DNA from: Demequina sp.
GTDB lineage: Bacteria; Actinomycetota; Actinomycetes; Actinomycetales; Demequinaceae
NCBI GenBank assembly: GCA_024707205.1
Contig: JANQAD010000001.1
Span: forward strand, 1,577,979-1,641,978
Reading direction: 5' to 3'
DNA: 64,000 nt
Of the stretch, positions 17,561 through 25,060 are shown piece after piece. The stretch's first letter is position 1. Each line of letters begins with the position of its first letter. The notes under the pieces were generated by a model. That model saw only the letters and a program-made list of their open reading frames with translations. It was not told the DNA's origin and did no database searches. Position numbers and translations under genes: made by a program.

Positions 17561-17853
17561 GGCTCGTCGTAGTAGCTGGCTCGGTCCTCCATCAGGTAGT
17601 CGCTGGCACTCTTCTCGCCCGGCGCAACTGGCGGTGCGGGTTGCCAGGTGGGATCGATGCGCGGCGGGTTGAAAGGGTCGACACCCTGGGCGATGAGCTC
17701 CTGGTACATCGCCTGCTCGAACACAGACAGCGGACTGATGCGTGCGACGGGCCGGCCGTCGCGAGTAACGATCACGCCGGAAGTTTCGGCGGGCAAGTAG
17801 TCGAGGACCTTTGCCGTCTCCCGCGAGAGCGTGCGCATGGTGATAGTAGCCAT
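17557..17853 (-). CDS. vapB: Antitoxin of the VapBC-type module (Phd/YefM-like)
   Basis: About 98 residues from the ATG at 17853. The N-terminal half (MATITMRTLSRETAKVLDYL, VIVTRDGRPVARISPLS) is typical of Phd/YefM DNA-binding antitoxins; the C-terminal half is proline-rich and acidic (PAPPVAPGEK, ASYYDEP) and would wrap the toxin. An in-frame ATG at 17883 exists, but a palindromic operator lies across the region, so I use the inner start, which opens with the family-typical sequence. The module sits between a MocR regulator and the secreted peptide/lipoprotein pair. Confidence 0.85.
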   Translation of the reverse strand: MATITMRTLSRETAKVLDYLPAETSGVIVTRDGRPVARISPLSVFEQAMYQELIAQGVDPFNPPRIDPTWQPAPPVAPGEKSASDYLMEDRASYYDEP

Positions 17854-17882
17854 GTCTGACAGTTTACACCTTGTGTCAGACA
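17853..17882. promoter_or_regulatory. Palindromic operator at the antitoxin start
   Basis: TGTCTGACA (17853-17861) and its exact reverse complement TGTCAGACA (17874-17882) are separated by 12 bases. On the minus strand TAAACT lies between the arms and fits a -10. Antitoxin autorepression through this site is likely. Confidence 0.65.
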
Positions 17883-17976
17883 CCCAGCAGTGGACTGTGG
17901 ATGACTGCTACGCCCTCAGCCGCGCCATCAGTAGTAGTTCGCGCGTCGTCCTCGACGCTCACGCCTCTCTTCGCGG

Positions 17977-18606
17977 TTACTCCGACGGTGAGTCGCTGGG
18001 AGTGCACATCGTGAATCCTGGATCGGTTCCGTGATCACGGATGTCATCGCTCGCGATGAGGTTGATCTCATACCCAGTGGCATCCTCATCCACGTCGTAG
18101 CCCCGATCGATGAGGCACTGGCGTACGTCGGGATTGTCGTAACCCTCATAGAGGATCTCTTGGCTCCTAGGTTGGTCCATGTAGGCGGACTGTGCGTATG
18201 CGATGAACTTCGTGCTGCACTCGTCCATCACGGCCCCGGCGGCAACGTCATCCATACCTTCGGGCTGGACCGCGACGTACCCAGGCATAGTCATCGAACT
18301 GCCAACTTGGACTTGTTCCATGCCCACGTCGGTAACACGAAAGCCAGCGTCGGCGAGGCAGTCCTCAACCCGTGAGTTCAGATCGACGATTTGCTCGATC
18401 GTGACCGCACCGTTCGTGAGCGCCTGCTCCAAGACATCGACTTGCTCCGCAGCTGCGCCGTTGGTCCTAGCCCACTCGAGTTGCTGTTCAATCGCCACTC
18501 GGTTCAGCGAGGGCGTCGGATCTGGCGCGGTAGCAGAGCAAGCGGCGGTGCACGTCGCTACTGCCATCAACCCAATCGCGACTCGTAGAAAGCGCGCGAT
18601 ACCCAC
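17977..18606 (-). CDS. Putative lipoprotein
   Basis: About 209 residues. An N-terminal signal MGIARFLRVAIGLMAVA is followed by a lipobox ending TAAC (Cys about residue 23), so the protein is probably exported and lipid-anchored. The mature part is acidic with several Cys (EDCLADAGF, VMDECSTKF, VRQCLIDRGYD, FTMCTPS) and no recognised enzyme motif. It begins with GTG two bases before the stop of the secreted-peptide gene ends, so the two are co-expressed. It could be a partner or an immunity protein for that peptide; this is inference. The last 45 residues include GYDVDEDATGYEINLI. Confidence 0.72.
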   Translation of the reverse strand: MGIARFLRVAIGLMAVATCTAACSATAPDPTPSLNRVAIEQQLEWARTNGAAAEQVDVLEQALTNGAVTIEQIVDLNSRVEDCLADAGFRVTDVGMEQVQVGSSMTMPGYVAVQPEGMDDVAAGAVMDECSTKFIAYAQSAYMDQPRSQEILYEGYDNPDVRQCLIDRGYDVDEDATGYEINLIASDDIRDHGTDPGFTMCTPSDSPSE

Positions 18607-18607
18607 C

Positions 18608-18975
18608 CTAGATCGGCAGGATCTTCGACGTCGGGTTGCCCAAGTACGACCAGTAATGTTGGGACTGGTTCATCGTCGCGGAGTACGGTCGCGTATGCGT
18701 TCCCGATCCCGTCCCGTAATAGACGGTGGTGCTCCAACCGTAGGCTCCGCCTCCGACGTAGGTTTTTGCGCGCATACCGACGTCGCCGCAGGTGCCGTCG
18801 CTCGTAGTGCTGCTGTGTGAGGTAGTCGAGCCGTTGGAGTTCGTGATGGGCTCGTTGCCGTTGAGGCAAGTGATGTACCCCGACCCTGCGGTTGCGGGCG
18901 CTGCGACGCCCAGGGCGCCGCCACTGCGACCAGCGCGACGATGAGTGCGCCAGTGATTCTCTGCTTCACGGTCAT
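18608..18975 (-). CDS. Small secreted Gly/Ser/Thr/Tyr-rich protein (apparent 1-base frame break)
   Basis: The ATG at 18975 has GGAGG eight bases upstream. The frame opens with a clear signal peptide (MTVKQRITGALIVALVAVAA). If one base is added near 18918 it continues ALGVAAPATAG and a mature chain of about 90 residues: SGYITCLNGNEPITNS, TTSDGTCGDVGMRAKTYV, GGGAYGWSTTVYYG, MNQSQHYWSYLGNP, ending KILPI. The mature form has two Cys and many Gly, Ser, Thr and Tyr. Without the correction the frame gives low-complexity arginine- and proline-rich sequence. No family is recognised; it loosely recalls lactococcin-972-size secreted peptides, without their signature. It is followed directly by a lipoprotein gene. 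Confidence 0.6.
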
Positions 18976-19067
18976 GAGATTCCTCCTGTGACGACCGGGA
19001 GGCGTCGTTGCCTCCTCCGCCACCGTACGAGTACGTCCGAAAGGGGACAAGCCCCCATTTACGGGGG
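18976..19067 (-). promoter_or_regulatory. Structured leader of the secreted-peptide gene
   Basis: Upstream of the peptide start are a perfect hairpin GGAGGC-GTCGTT-GCCTCC (18998-19015), a palindrome CGTAC-GA-GTACG (19024-19035), and CCCCC/GGGGG arms (about 19052-19067). The hairpin could mask the ribosome-binding region and the palindrome could be an operator. No factor is identified. Confidence 0.4.
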
Positions 19068-19162
19068 TAGTGGGAAGTGGTAGGCCATGCGACGAGCTTC
19101 GCTCTCCCGGGGGAGGTTCTGCGAGCCGTTGCGCGGCCGCCGGGTGACGGTGGATCCCGCGA

Positions 19163-20559
19163 CTATCGCGCGGGATGACGCAGCCGCGCCATCCAGGCGA
19201 CCACAGCGTCGGGCTCGCGGGGCAGCGCCGCGGAGAGGTTCTCCGCGCCATCCGCCGTCACCAGCACGTCGTCCTCGATGCGCACGCCGATGCCGCGCAA
19301 CTCCTCGGGCACAAGGGTGTCGTTGGGCTTGAAGTACAGCCCTGGCTCGATCGTGAAGACCATGCCAGGCACCAGCTCGCCCTCCATGTACAGCTCGCGC
19401 TTCGCGGCCGCGCAGTCGTGGACGTCCAGCCCAAGGTGGTGCGACGTCGAGTGCACCATCCAGCGTCGGTAGAGCCGCGCATCCTCATCCTCGGCGGGCG
19501 GCACGATGCCCCACTCGTTCAGCCGTCGCTCGATGACCTCCATGGCCGCATTGTGCACGTCGATGAACTTCGCACCCGGCCGGGTGACCGCGAAACCCGC
19601 GTCCGCCGCCTCGAGAACCACCTGGTAAACCTTCTGTTGCACAGAAGTGAACTCGCCGTCGATGGGCAGCACGCGCGTGATGTCGGCCGTGTACAGGCTC
19701 TCGACCTCGACGCCGGCGTCCAGCAGCAACAGGTCGCCGCGCCTCACCTGGCCGTCGTTGCGGATCCAGTGCAGCGTGGTCGCGTGGGGGCCCGACGCTG
19801 CGATCGTTTCGTACCCAACGGCGTTCCCCTCCTCCCGGGCATGGCCGTCGAAGCTGGCCTCTACGACGCGCTCGCCGCGCTTGTGCTCGATCGCGCGCGG
19901 CAGCTCGCGGACCACCCGCTCGAAGCCTGCGATGGTCGCATCGACGGCGTCGCGGAGCTGCTGGATCTCGTAGGCGTCCTTGACCATGCGCATCTCGCTC
20001 AGGACGCGCTGCACGGCCTTCGTGGGGTGGTTGTGCAGGCGCAAGCCCGCAGGCAGGTCCGTGAGCGGGGCCGTCCTGAGACCGGTCATCGCAGCGAACT
20101 CGGCCAGCCCCGGCCGTCGGCCGATCAAAACTCGCCCGAGCGCGGGTCCGCGTAGAAGCCCTCGTCCCCCGCGCCGGCTGGAGGGATCAGGTACAGCGTG
20201 GAGGCATGGCCGCCGGCGCCGTTGTTGAGCGCAGCGTCGGGCTCCATGACGAGCACCGCACCGGGCTCGAAGTCCGCGCCGAGCCCCGTCAGGTAAGCGA
20301 AGTCGCTCAGCGGCCGGAAGCGGTAATCCGTGTCGTTGGCGCGCACCTTGAGGTCGCCCGCGGGCGCCACGATGCGCACCCCGGGGAACTTCGCGGACAG
20401 CCGGGCGCGGCGCTCGGCGGCGTACGGGGCAGCAGCCGTGAGCGTGCTCGCCACGTCCGTCGGCTCCGCCCAGCCGCTCGCTATGAAGTTCTTGAACTCT
20501 TCGGACGAGGGCCGCGTGGAGCGCGCCTCGTTCTTCTTCTTGGGAGTCTCATCAGTCAC
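19163..20559 (-). CDS. pepP: Xaa-Pro aminopeptidase P (apparent 1-base frame break)
   Basis: A cytoplasmic metallopeptidase that removes N-terminal residues before proline; about 465 residues if one G is restored near 20127. The first part (from GTG 20559) holds the creatinase/AMP N domain with FRPLSDFAYLTGL and stops artificially at RSGEF. With one more base it reads GEFWIGRRPGLAE, the usual PepP sequence. The pita-bread metal ligands are in LLLDAGVEVESLYTADITR (two Asp), HHLGLDVHD (His), FTIEPGLYF (Glu) and IGVRIEDDVLVT (Glu). All five ligands are present. It is divergent from the PHP gene. Confidence 0.92.
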
Positions 20560-20580
20560 TCGCCCATCGTCGCACGCGCC

Positions 20581-20592
20581 TAGGCTGGCCGC
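20581..20592 (+). promoter_or_regulatory. Leaderless-type promoter of the PHP gene
   Basis: TAGGCT at 20581-20586 lies six bases before the GTG at 20593; no Shine-Dalgarno is present. Confidence 0.5.
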
Positions 20593-21417
20593 GTGCGCAT
20601 CGACCTCCACACCCACTCGACCGTCAGCGACGGCACCGAGCCGCCCGCGGAGGTCATGCGCGCCGCTGCCGCGGCGGGTCTGGACGTGGTCGCCCTCACG
20701 GATCACGACGCGGTGACAGGCTGGGACGAGGCGAGCGCCACTGCGGGGGAGGTGGGCGTGGCCTTTGTCCCTGGTATCGAGGTGAGTTGCCGCCACAGCG
20801 GCATCTCGATCCACCTGCTCGGGTACTGGCCGGATCGCGATTCGGCGGCCTTCCAGGGCATGATCGCTCAGACGCGTGAGGCCCGCGTAGACCGCGCCCG
20901 CAAGATCGTCACCCGCATCAATGCCGACTACCCGCTCACGTGGGAAGAGGTGCTGGTCCATGCCACGGCGTCGGACACCGTTGGCCGGCCGCACATCGCC
21001 GACGCGATGGTCGCGCGCGGACACTTCGCTACCAGGGACGATGCCTTCGCCGAGGTATTGGCGGGCAACTCCCGCTACTACGTGCCGCACTACGCGCCCG
21101 ACGTCCTGGACGCCATCGCGACCCTGCGCGCGTGCGGCGGTGTGGCCGTGTTCGCCCACCCGGGAGCGGACGCGCGGGGGCGCGTGGTCCCGGATGCGGT
21201 GATCGTCGAGATGGCCGACGCTGGGTTGGCAGGTCTCGAGGTTGACCACCGTGACCACTCACCCGAGCAGCGCGAGCGCCTCTCGGCGCTCGCGGCCCGG
21301 CTGGATCTGATCCGCACTGGCTCCTCGGACTATCACGGAGCGGGCAAGCTCAACCGGCTGGGCGAGAACCTGACCTCGCGGGAATCATTCGCCGCTCTCG
21401 AGGCGCAGCGGGGCTAG
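20593..21417 (+). CDS. PHP-domain phosphoesterase
   Basis: A 274-residue PHP protein. The metal-binding motifs are MRIDLHTHSTVSDG (HxH), VALTDHDAVTGW (DHD), FVPGIEVSCRH (E), FAHPGAD (H), EVDHRDHSP and GSSDYHGAG (DxH). Relatives include RNase AM/YciV-type 5'-3' exonucleases and nucleoside 3',5'-bisphosphate phosphatases, and this length and motif set match that group. I cannot choose between oligoribonucleotide and pAp-type substrates from sequence alone. Its TAG overlaps the convergent helicase TAG by CTAG. Confidence 0.88.
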   Translation: MRIDLHTHSTVSDGTEPPAEVMRAAAAAGLDVVALTDHDAVTGWDEASATAGEVGVAFVPGIEVSCRHSGISIHLLGYWPDRDSAAFQGMIAQTREARVDRARKIVTRINADYPLTWEEVLVHATASDTVGRPHIADAMVARGHFATRDDAFAEVLAGNSRYYVPHYAPDVLDAIATLRACGGVAVFAHPGADARGRVVPDAVIVEMADAGLAGLEVDHRDHSPEQRERLSALAARLDLIRTGSSDYHGAGKLNRLGENLTSRESFAALEAQRG

Positions 21418-22973
21418 GACTCCGAGGTCGGAGCCGCGCCGCCACCGGAGCGGCGGCGACGACGGTTGCGGTTCGCCTTGGGGGCCTCGCCAGACGCTGC
21501 GGCCGGCTTCCCGCCCTGCTGGCCGGAGCGCGGTGCACCGCCAGAGCGCTGACCACCGCCGGAGCCGCCGCGACCACCCGAGCCGCCAGAGCGTCGGGCA
21601 CCATCACGCCCGCCGTCACGTCCACCGTGACCCCCATGCCCACCACCGGAGCCGTGCTTGTGCCCGGTCTCGCCGAGGTCCTCAAGCGTCTCCGCCTCAA
21701 GGCCCTCGCGGGTGCGCGCGGACTGCGGCAAGCGGCCCTTGGTGCCCGCGGGGATGTTCAAGTCCGAGAACAGGTGCGGCGACGAGGAGTAGGTCTCGAT
21801 GGGCTCGGGGAAGCCGAGGTCGAGGGCCTTGTCGATGAGGCCCCAGCGCGGCATGTCGTCCCAGTCGACGAACGTCACGGCGATGCCGGTCTTGCCCGCG
21901 CGGCCCGTGCGGCCGATGCGGTGCAGGTAGATCTTCTCGTCCTCGGGGCACTGGTAGTTCACCACGTGGGTGACGTCATCGACGTCGATGCCGCGCGCGG
22001 CCACGTCGGTCGCCACGAGGATGTCGATCTTGCCGTTGCGGAACGCGCGCAGCGCCTGCTCGCGAGCGCCCTGGCCAAGGTCGCCGTGGATCGCGCCGGC
22101 CGCGAAGCCGCGGTCGCGGAGCTCGTCGCTGACCTTGGCCGCCGTGCGCTTGGTGCGCGCGAAGACCACGGTAAGGCCGCGGCCCTCCGCCTGCAGCAGG
22201 CGCGCGAGCACCTCGACCTTGTCCAGCGCGTGGGCCCGGTAGACGAACTGGGCGGTCGCCTTGACGGTGGCGCCGTCATCATCGGGATCGGCGGCGCGAA
22301 TGTGCGTCGGCTGGGTCATGTAGCGGCGCGCGAGCGCAACAACGGCGCCGGGCATCGTCGCGGAGAAGAGCATCGTGTGGCGGGAGGCGGGGGTCGCCGC
22401 GAGCAGCTTCTCCACGTCGGGAAGGAAGCCGAGGTCGAGCATCTCGTCGGCCTCATCGAGCACCACGGTGCGCACAAAGCGCAGGTCGAGGTGGCCCTGG
22501 TTGAGGAGGTCGATCATGCGCCCAGGGGTGCCGACGATGACGTCGACGCCCTTGTTGAGCTGCTCGATTTGCGGCTCGTACGCGCGGCCGCCGTAGATCT
22601 GCGCGATGCGCACGGAGCGCAGTTTGGACGCGGTGGCGAGGTCGCCGGCCACCTGCACCGCGAGTTCGCGGGTTGGGGCCACGACGAGCGCCTGCGGCTT
22701 GCCGGTGGCGTCGCCAAGCACGTCGTAGCCGTCCTCGCCGGGAGCGACGACGGCGTTGAGCAGCGGCACGCCGAAGCCGAGCGTCTTGCCCGTTCCCGTC
22801 TTGGCCTGGCCGATGATGTCGTGCCCGCTGAGCGCGACCGGGAGGGTCATCGCCTGGATGGGGAAGGGGCTGGTAATTCCCGCATTGGCGAGCGCCTCGG
22901 CGATCAGCGGGTTGATGGGGAAGTCTGCGAAGTTGCGGTCGGCAACGTGCACGCTTGAGTGCGTTTCGGTCAT
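21414..22973 (-). CDS. DEAD-box RNA helicase with RGG-like C-terminal tail
   Basis: A 519-residue ATP-dependent RNA helicase. It has a Q motif around FPIQAMTLP, motif I AKTGTGKT, VGTPGRM, VLDEADEML, SATMPG, motif V ARGIDVDDVTHVVNY and motif VI HRIGRTGRAG. From about residue 430 the chain is rich in Gly, Arg and Ser (GGHGGRDGGRDGARR, GGSGGRGGSGGG) and ends with a basic RNRRRRRSGGG, a disordered RNA-binding tail. It resembles RhlE/CsdA-type helicases of ribosome assembly or RNA decay. The 156-base upstream region is long for this window and may hold a 5' leader. Confidence 0.93.
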   Translation of the reverse strand: MTETHSSVHVADRNFADFPINPLIAEALANAGITSPFPIQAMTLPVALSGHDIIGQAKTGTGKTLGFGVPLLNAVVAPGEDGYDVLGDATGKPQALVVAPTRELAVQVAGDLATASKLRSVRIAQIYGGRAYEPQIEQLNKGVDVIVGTPGRMIDLLNQGHLDLRFVRTVVLDEADEMLDLGFLPDVEKLLAATPASRHTMLFSATMPGAVVALARRYMTQPTHIRAADPDDDGATVKATAQFVYRAHALDKVEVLARLLQAEGRGLTVVFARTKRTAAKVSDELRDRGFAAGAIHGDLGQGAREQALRAFRNGKIDILVATDVAARGIDVDDVTHVVNYQCPEDEKIYLHRIGRTGRAGKTGIAVTFVDWDDMPRWGLIDKALDLGFPEPIETYSSSPHLFSDLNIPAGTKGRLPQSARTREGLEAETLEDLGETGHKHGSGGGHGGHGGRDGGRDGARRSGGSGGRGGSGGGQRSGGAPRSGQQGGKPAAASGEAPKANRNRRRRRSGGGAAPTSES

Positions 22974-23116
22974 GAAGCATCCAAAGATGTTGTGGGCGCG
23001 GGGGGCGCCGATTCGGCGGGCAGCCGATCGCGCTCATCCTCGTTGCGACGCTTTCGCCGCGCTTCACATGACGACCGGTCAACCTAGGTCGTAGCCATTC
23101 TACCTGGTGCGCCCCC

Positions 23117-23129
23117 TACCCTTGGGAGC
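23117..23129 (+). promoter_or_regulatory. Probable promoter of gntK
   Basis: TACCCT at 23117-23122 lies seven bases before the ATG at 23130, the leaderless arrangement seen at several genes here. GGGAG just before the ATG is too close to act as a normal Shine-Dalgarno. Confidence 0.4.
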
Positions 23130-23645
23130 ATGCACGTAGTGGTCATGGGAGTGACGGGTTCCGGCAAGACGACCGTGGGCCTGCGGCTCGCGGCTGAGAT
23201 CCGCGCCCAGTTCGCGGACGGCGATGAGTTTCATTCGCCCGACGCTGTTGCCAAGATGGCGACCAACGTCCCCTTGACGGACGACGACAGGCTGCCGTGG
23301 CTCGAGCGGGTTGGCGAGTGGCTCGCGGCGGGTGATGACCGCGTCATCGCGTGCTCGGCGCTCAGGCGCTCATACAGGGACATCATCAGGGCCTTCGCGC
23401 CGACGGCGGTGTTCATCGAGCTCTGGGCCGACCAGGGGCTGCTCGAGGACCGGGTGCGCACGCGATCGGCAGCCACGGGCCACTTCGCGGGGGCGGGGCT
23501 ACTCGACTCGCAGTTCGCGACTTTCGAGAAGCTTCAGCCCGACGAGCTCGGCGGAAGCATCGACGTTGGCCGCCACACGCCCGAGGGCGCCGTGCTCATG
23601 GCGCGCGCCGTTCTCGACGCGGCCAAGGAAAGCGGCGCGTCGTAG
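23130..23645 (+). CDS. gntK: Gluconokinase
   Basis: A 171-residue P-loop kinase of the GntK family, which phosphorylates gluconate to 6-phosphogluconate for the pentose phosphate pathway. Walker A is GVTGSGKTT at residues 7-15, followed by FADGDEFHSPDAVAKM, LTDDDRLPWLERV and ACSALRRSYRDIIR, all conserved in gluconokinases, with LLDSQFATFEKL near the C-terminus. The length is typical (160-180). One copy of the dispersed CCGACGCT motif lies in the HSPDAV codons. A repeat-rich spacer follows. Confidence 0.93.
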   Translation: MHVVVMGVTGSGKTTVGLRLAAEIRAQFADGDEFHSPDAVAKMATNVPLTDDDRLPWLERVGEWLAAGDDRVIACSALRRSYRDIIRAFAPTAVFIELWADQGLLEDRVRTRSAATGHFAGAGLLDSQFATFEKLQPDELGGSIDVGRHTPEGAVLMARAVLDAAKESGAS

Positions 23646-23657
23646 CGGCCGCTCCAT

Positions 23658-23857
23658 GTACGCACATGGGCGCTGGATTGCGCGGCTGCCTGGCGGGGAT
23701 ACGCACATGAGCGTCGGATCCTCGCCCGAAAATGACGGTCATGTGCGTACGGCGCGAGGGCGCGCTGCGAGAGTCGCGCTCATGTGCGTACGCCAGCGCA
23801 AAGCGCCACTGCGCCCAACGTCGGCGCTACGCCCCACTGTGCCCAACGTCGGCGCTA
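23658..23857. repeat. Intergenic cluster of inverted and tandem repeats
   Basis: GTACGCACATG is at 23658-23668, a one-mismatch copy ATACGCACATG at 23699-23709, and inverted copies CATGTGCGTAC at 23740-23750 and 23781-23791. Then CCCAACGTCGGCGCTA, within a nearly perfect 22-base unit, is repeated in tandem at 23808-23829 and 23836-23857; the second copy ends on the stop of the DUF3107 gene. The two direct and two inverted copies could fold into long hairpins. No transposase is nearby. Confidence 0.85.
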
Positions 23858-24073
23858 AGCGCCGAACCCAACCCGGCGTCGTTCCTCTTCGCCGATCTCG
23901 ACGTAGCCGATAGCGCCCGCTGGCACGATCACGCGGCGACCCTTGACATCGGTGAGGTCGAGCGCGGCGCCAACCATCGCGTCGGCCACCTTCTTCTCGA
24001 TGTCCGCGGACGTGAGATCCGTCTCAATGACGACCTCGCGCGACACGTTCTGCACGCCGATACGGATCTCCAC
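23855..24073 (-). CDS. DUF3107 family small protein
   Basis: A 72-residue protein starting with GTG after GGAGG (CCAGGAGGCAAGC leader). The chain begins VEIRIGVQNVSREVVIETD, has LTSADIEKKVADAM, and ends VIVPAGAIGYVEIGEEERRRVGFGA in part. This matches the actinobacterial DUF3107 family, a compact basic/acidic protein of unknown biochemical role, in Mycobacterium next to genes of RNA and stress metabolism. It overlaps the last repeat of the preceding intergenic cluster and diverges from the DUF3152 gene. Confidence 0.85.
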   Translation of the reverse strand: MEIRIGVQNVSREVVIETDLTSADIEKKVADAMVGAALDLTDVKGRRVIVPAGAIGYVEIGEEERRRVGFGA

Positions 24074-24121
24074 GCTTGCCTCCTGGGCTCTGGTCACGAG
24101 TACTGCGTCTATCGTAGGCAC

Positions 24122-25009
24122 ATGGCTCGCGGTCCCTTCCGGCTGTTCGCGGGCAGGAGAATCACTCTCACCGGTGTGCTCGTGACCATCGCGACCGTCT
24201 TTGTCGCGTTCGGTGTGGGAATCGCCGCGGGCTGGGCGACGAGCCTCATCGCGAGCAACCTCAGCGCCACGGAGCCCACGGACACGGGAACCGCGTCCGC
24301 CTCCCCGTCTCCGACCCCCTCCATGACTCCCTCCGGTGACGTGTCCGTTCCCCCGATGACGCCCGTGACGCGCGAGATCGACGACGACGACAAGGCCGCG
24401 GGCCTGCGCACCCTCGACTTCCCGTACCAGGCGGACGGCACCTTCACGCCGGTCCCCGTCAAGACGGAGGCGACACCGCCTGCAGACGGCCTCGCGCAGT
24501 ACGTGCGCATCGATGTGGAGGACGGGCTCGCGATGATCGATGGAACGCTCTCGACGTTCGTGATGAGTGCCCTCAACGATCCGCAGGGCTGGGGCAAGGA
24601 CGGGCCGACCACGTACCTGCAGACCGACGGCGCACCGGACGTCCGAATCATCTTCGCGAGCCCGTACACGGCGGCCGCCCTGTGCCCAACGCCGCACGAG
24701 CCGGCGAGCCTCACGCCTGCGGCCAGCCCATCGCCATCGCCGTCGCTGACGCCGCCGACCGGGTTCGCCGTGCAGTGCGCCGAGCAGGGCGCGATCGTGG
24801 TGAGCGTCTACAACTGGATTCAGGGGCTCGAGGCGTTCGGTGAGGACCGCACGGCCGCCCGGGTCTACTTCCTCAACCACGGCCTTGGCCACGTTCTGGG
24901 CAAGCCTGACACCACGTGCTCCAAGGGAGTCGCGGACGTCATGGTGAATCAGGCTGAGCTGCCCGCCAAGTGCACGGCCAATCCCTGGCCCTTCCCCGCG
25001 ACCAACTGA
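24122..25009 (+). CDS. DUF3152 family exported protein
   Basis: About 295 residues: an N-terminal TM anchor (about 15-40), a Ser/Pro/Thr-rich linker (SASPSPTPSMTPS), then an extracellular domain with VRIDVEDGLAMIDGTLSTFV, LNDPQGWGKDG and VYFLNHGLGHVLGKPD. DUF3152 domains resemble zinc metallopeptidases with a HExxH helix. Here the corresponding segment is HGLGH: both His are kept but the catalytic Glu is Gly. A second proline-rich insertion (SPSPSPSLTPP) lies inside the domain and two Cys near the end may pair. Probably a surface protein, and possibly without peptidase activity. Confidence 0.78.
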   Translation: MARGPFRLFAGRRITLTGVLVTIATVFVAFGVGIAAGWATSLIASNLSATEPTDTGTASASPSPTPSMTPSGDVSVPPMTPVTREIDDDDKAAGLRTLDFPYQADGTFTPVPVKTEATPPADGLAQYVRIDVEDGLAMIDGTLSTFVMSALNDPQGWGKDGPTTYLQTDGAPDVRIIFASPYTAAALCPTPHEPASLTPAASPSPSPSLTPPTGFAVQCAEQGAIVVSVYNWIQGLEAFGEDRTAARVYFLNHGLGHVLGKPDTTCSKGVADVMVNQAELPAKCTANPWPFPATN

Positions 25010-25060
25010 GTTTCCCTGCAGCGCGGCGACAGGGCGCGTGTCGGTCCCGTCTGGTCGAAT

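Noticed and set aside
18670-19251. Minus-strand frame reading VAAPWASQRPQPQ and following residues as the secreted protein
   Set aside because: After the signal peptide this frame becomes Arg/Pro/Thr low-complexity, whereas adding one base gives a Gly/Tyr/Ser-rich sequence with two Cys and a clean end next to the lipoprotein gene.
23658-23857. CRISPR array
   Set aside because: Only a few repeat units, in both orientations, with uneven spacers and no cas genes in the window.
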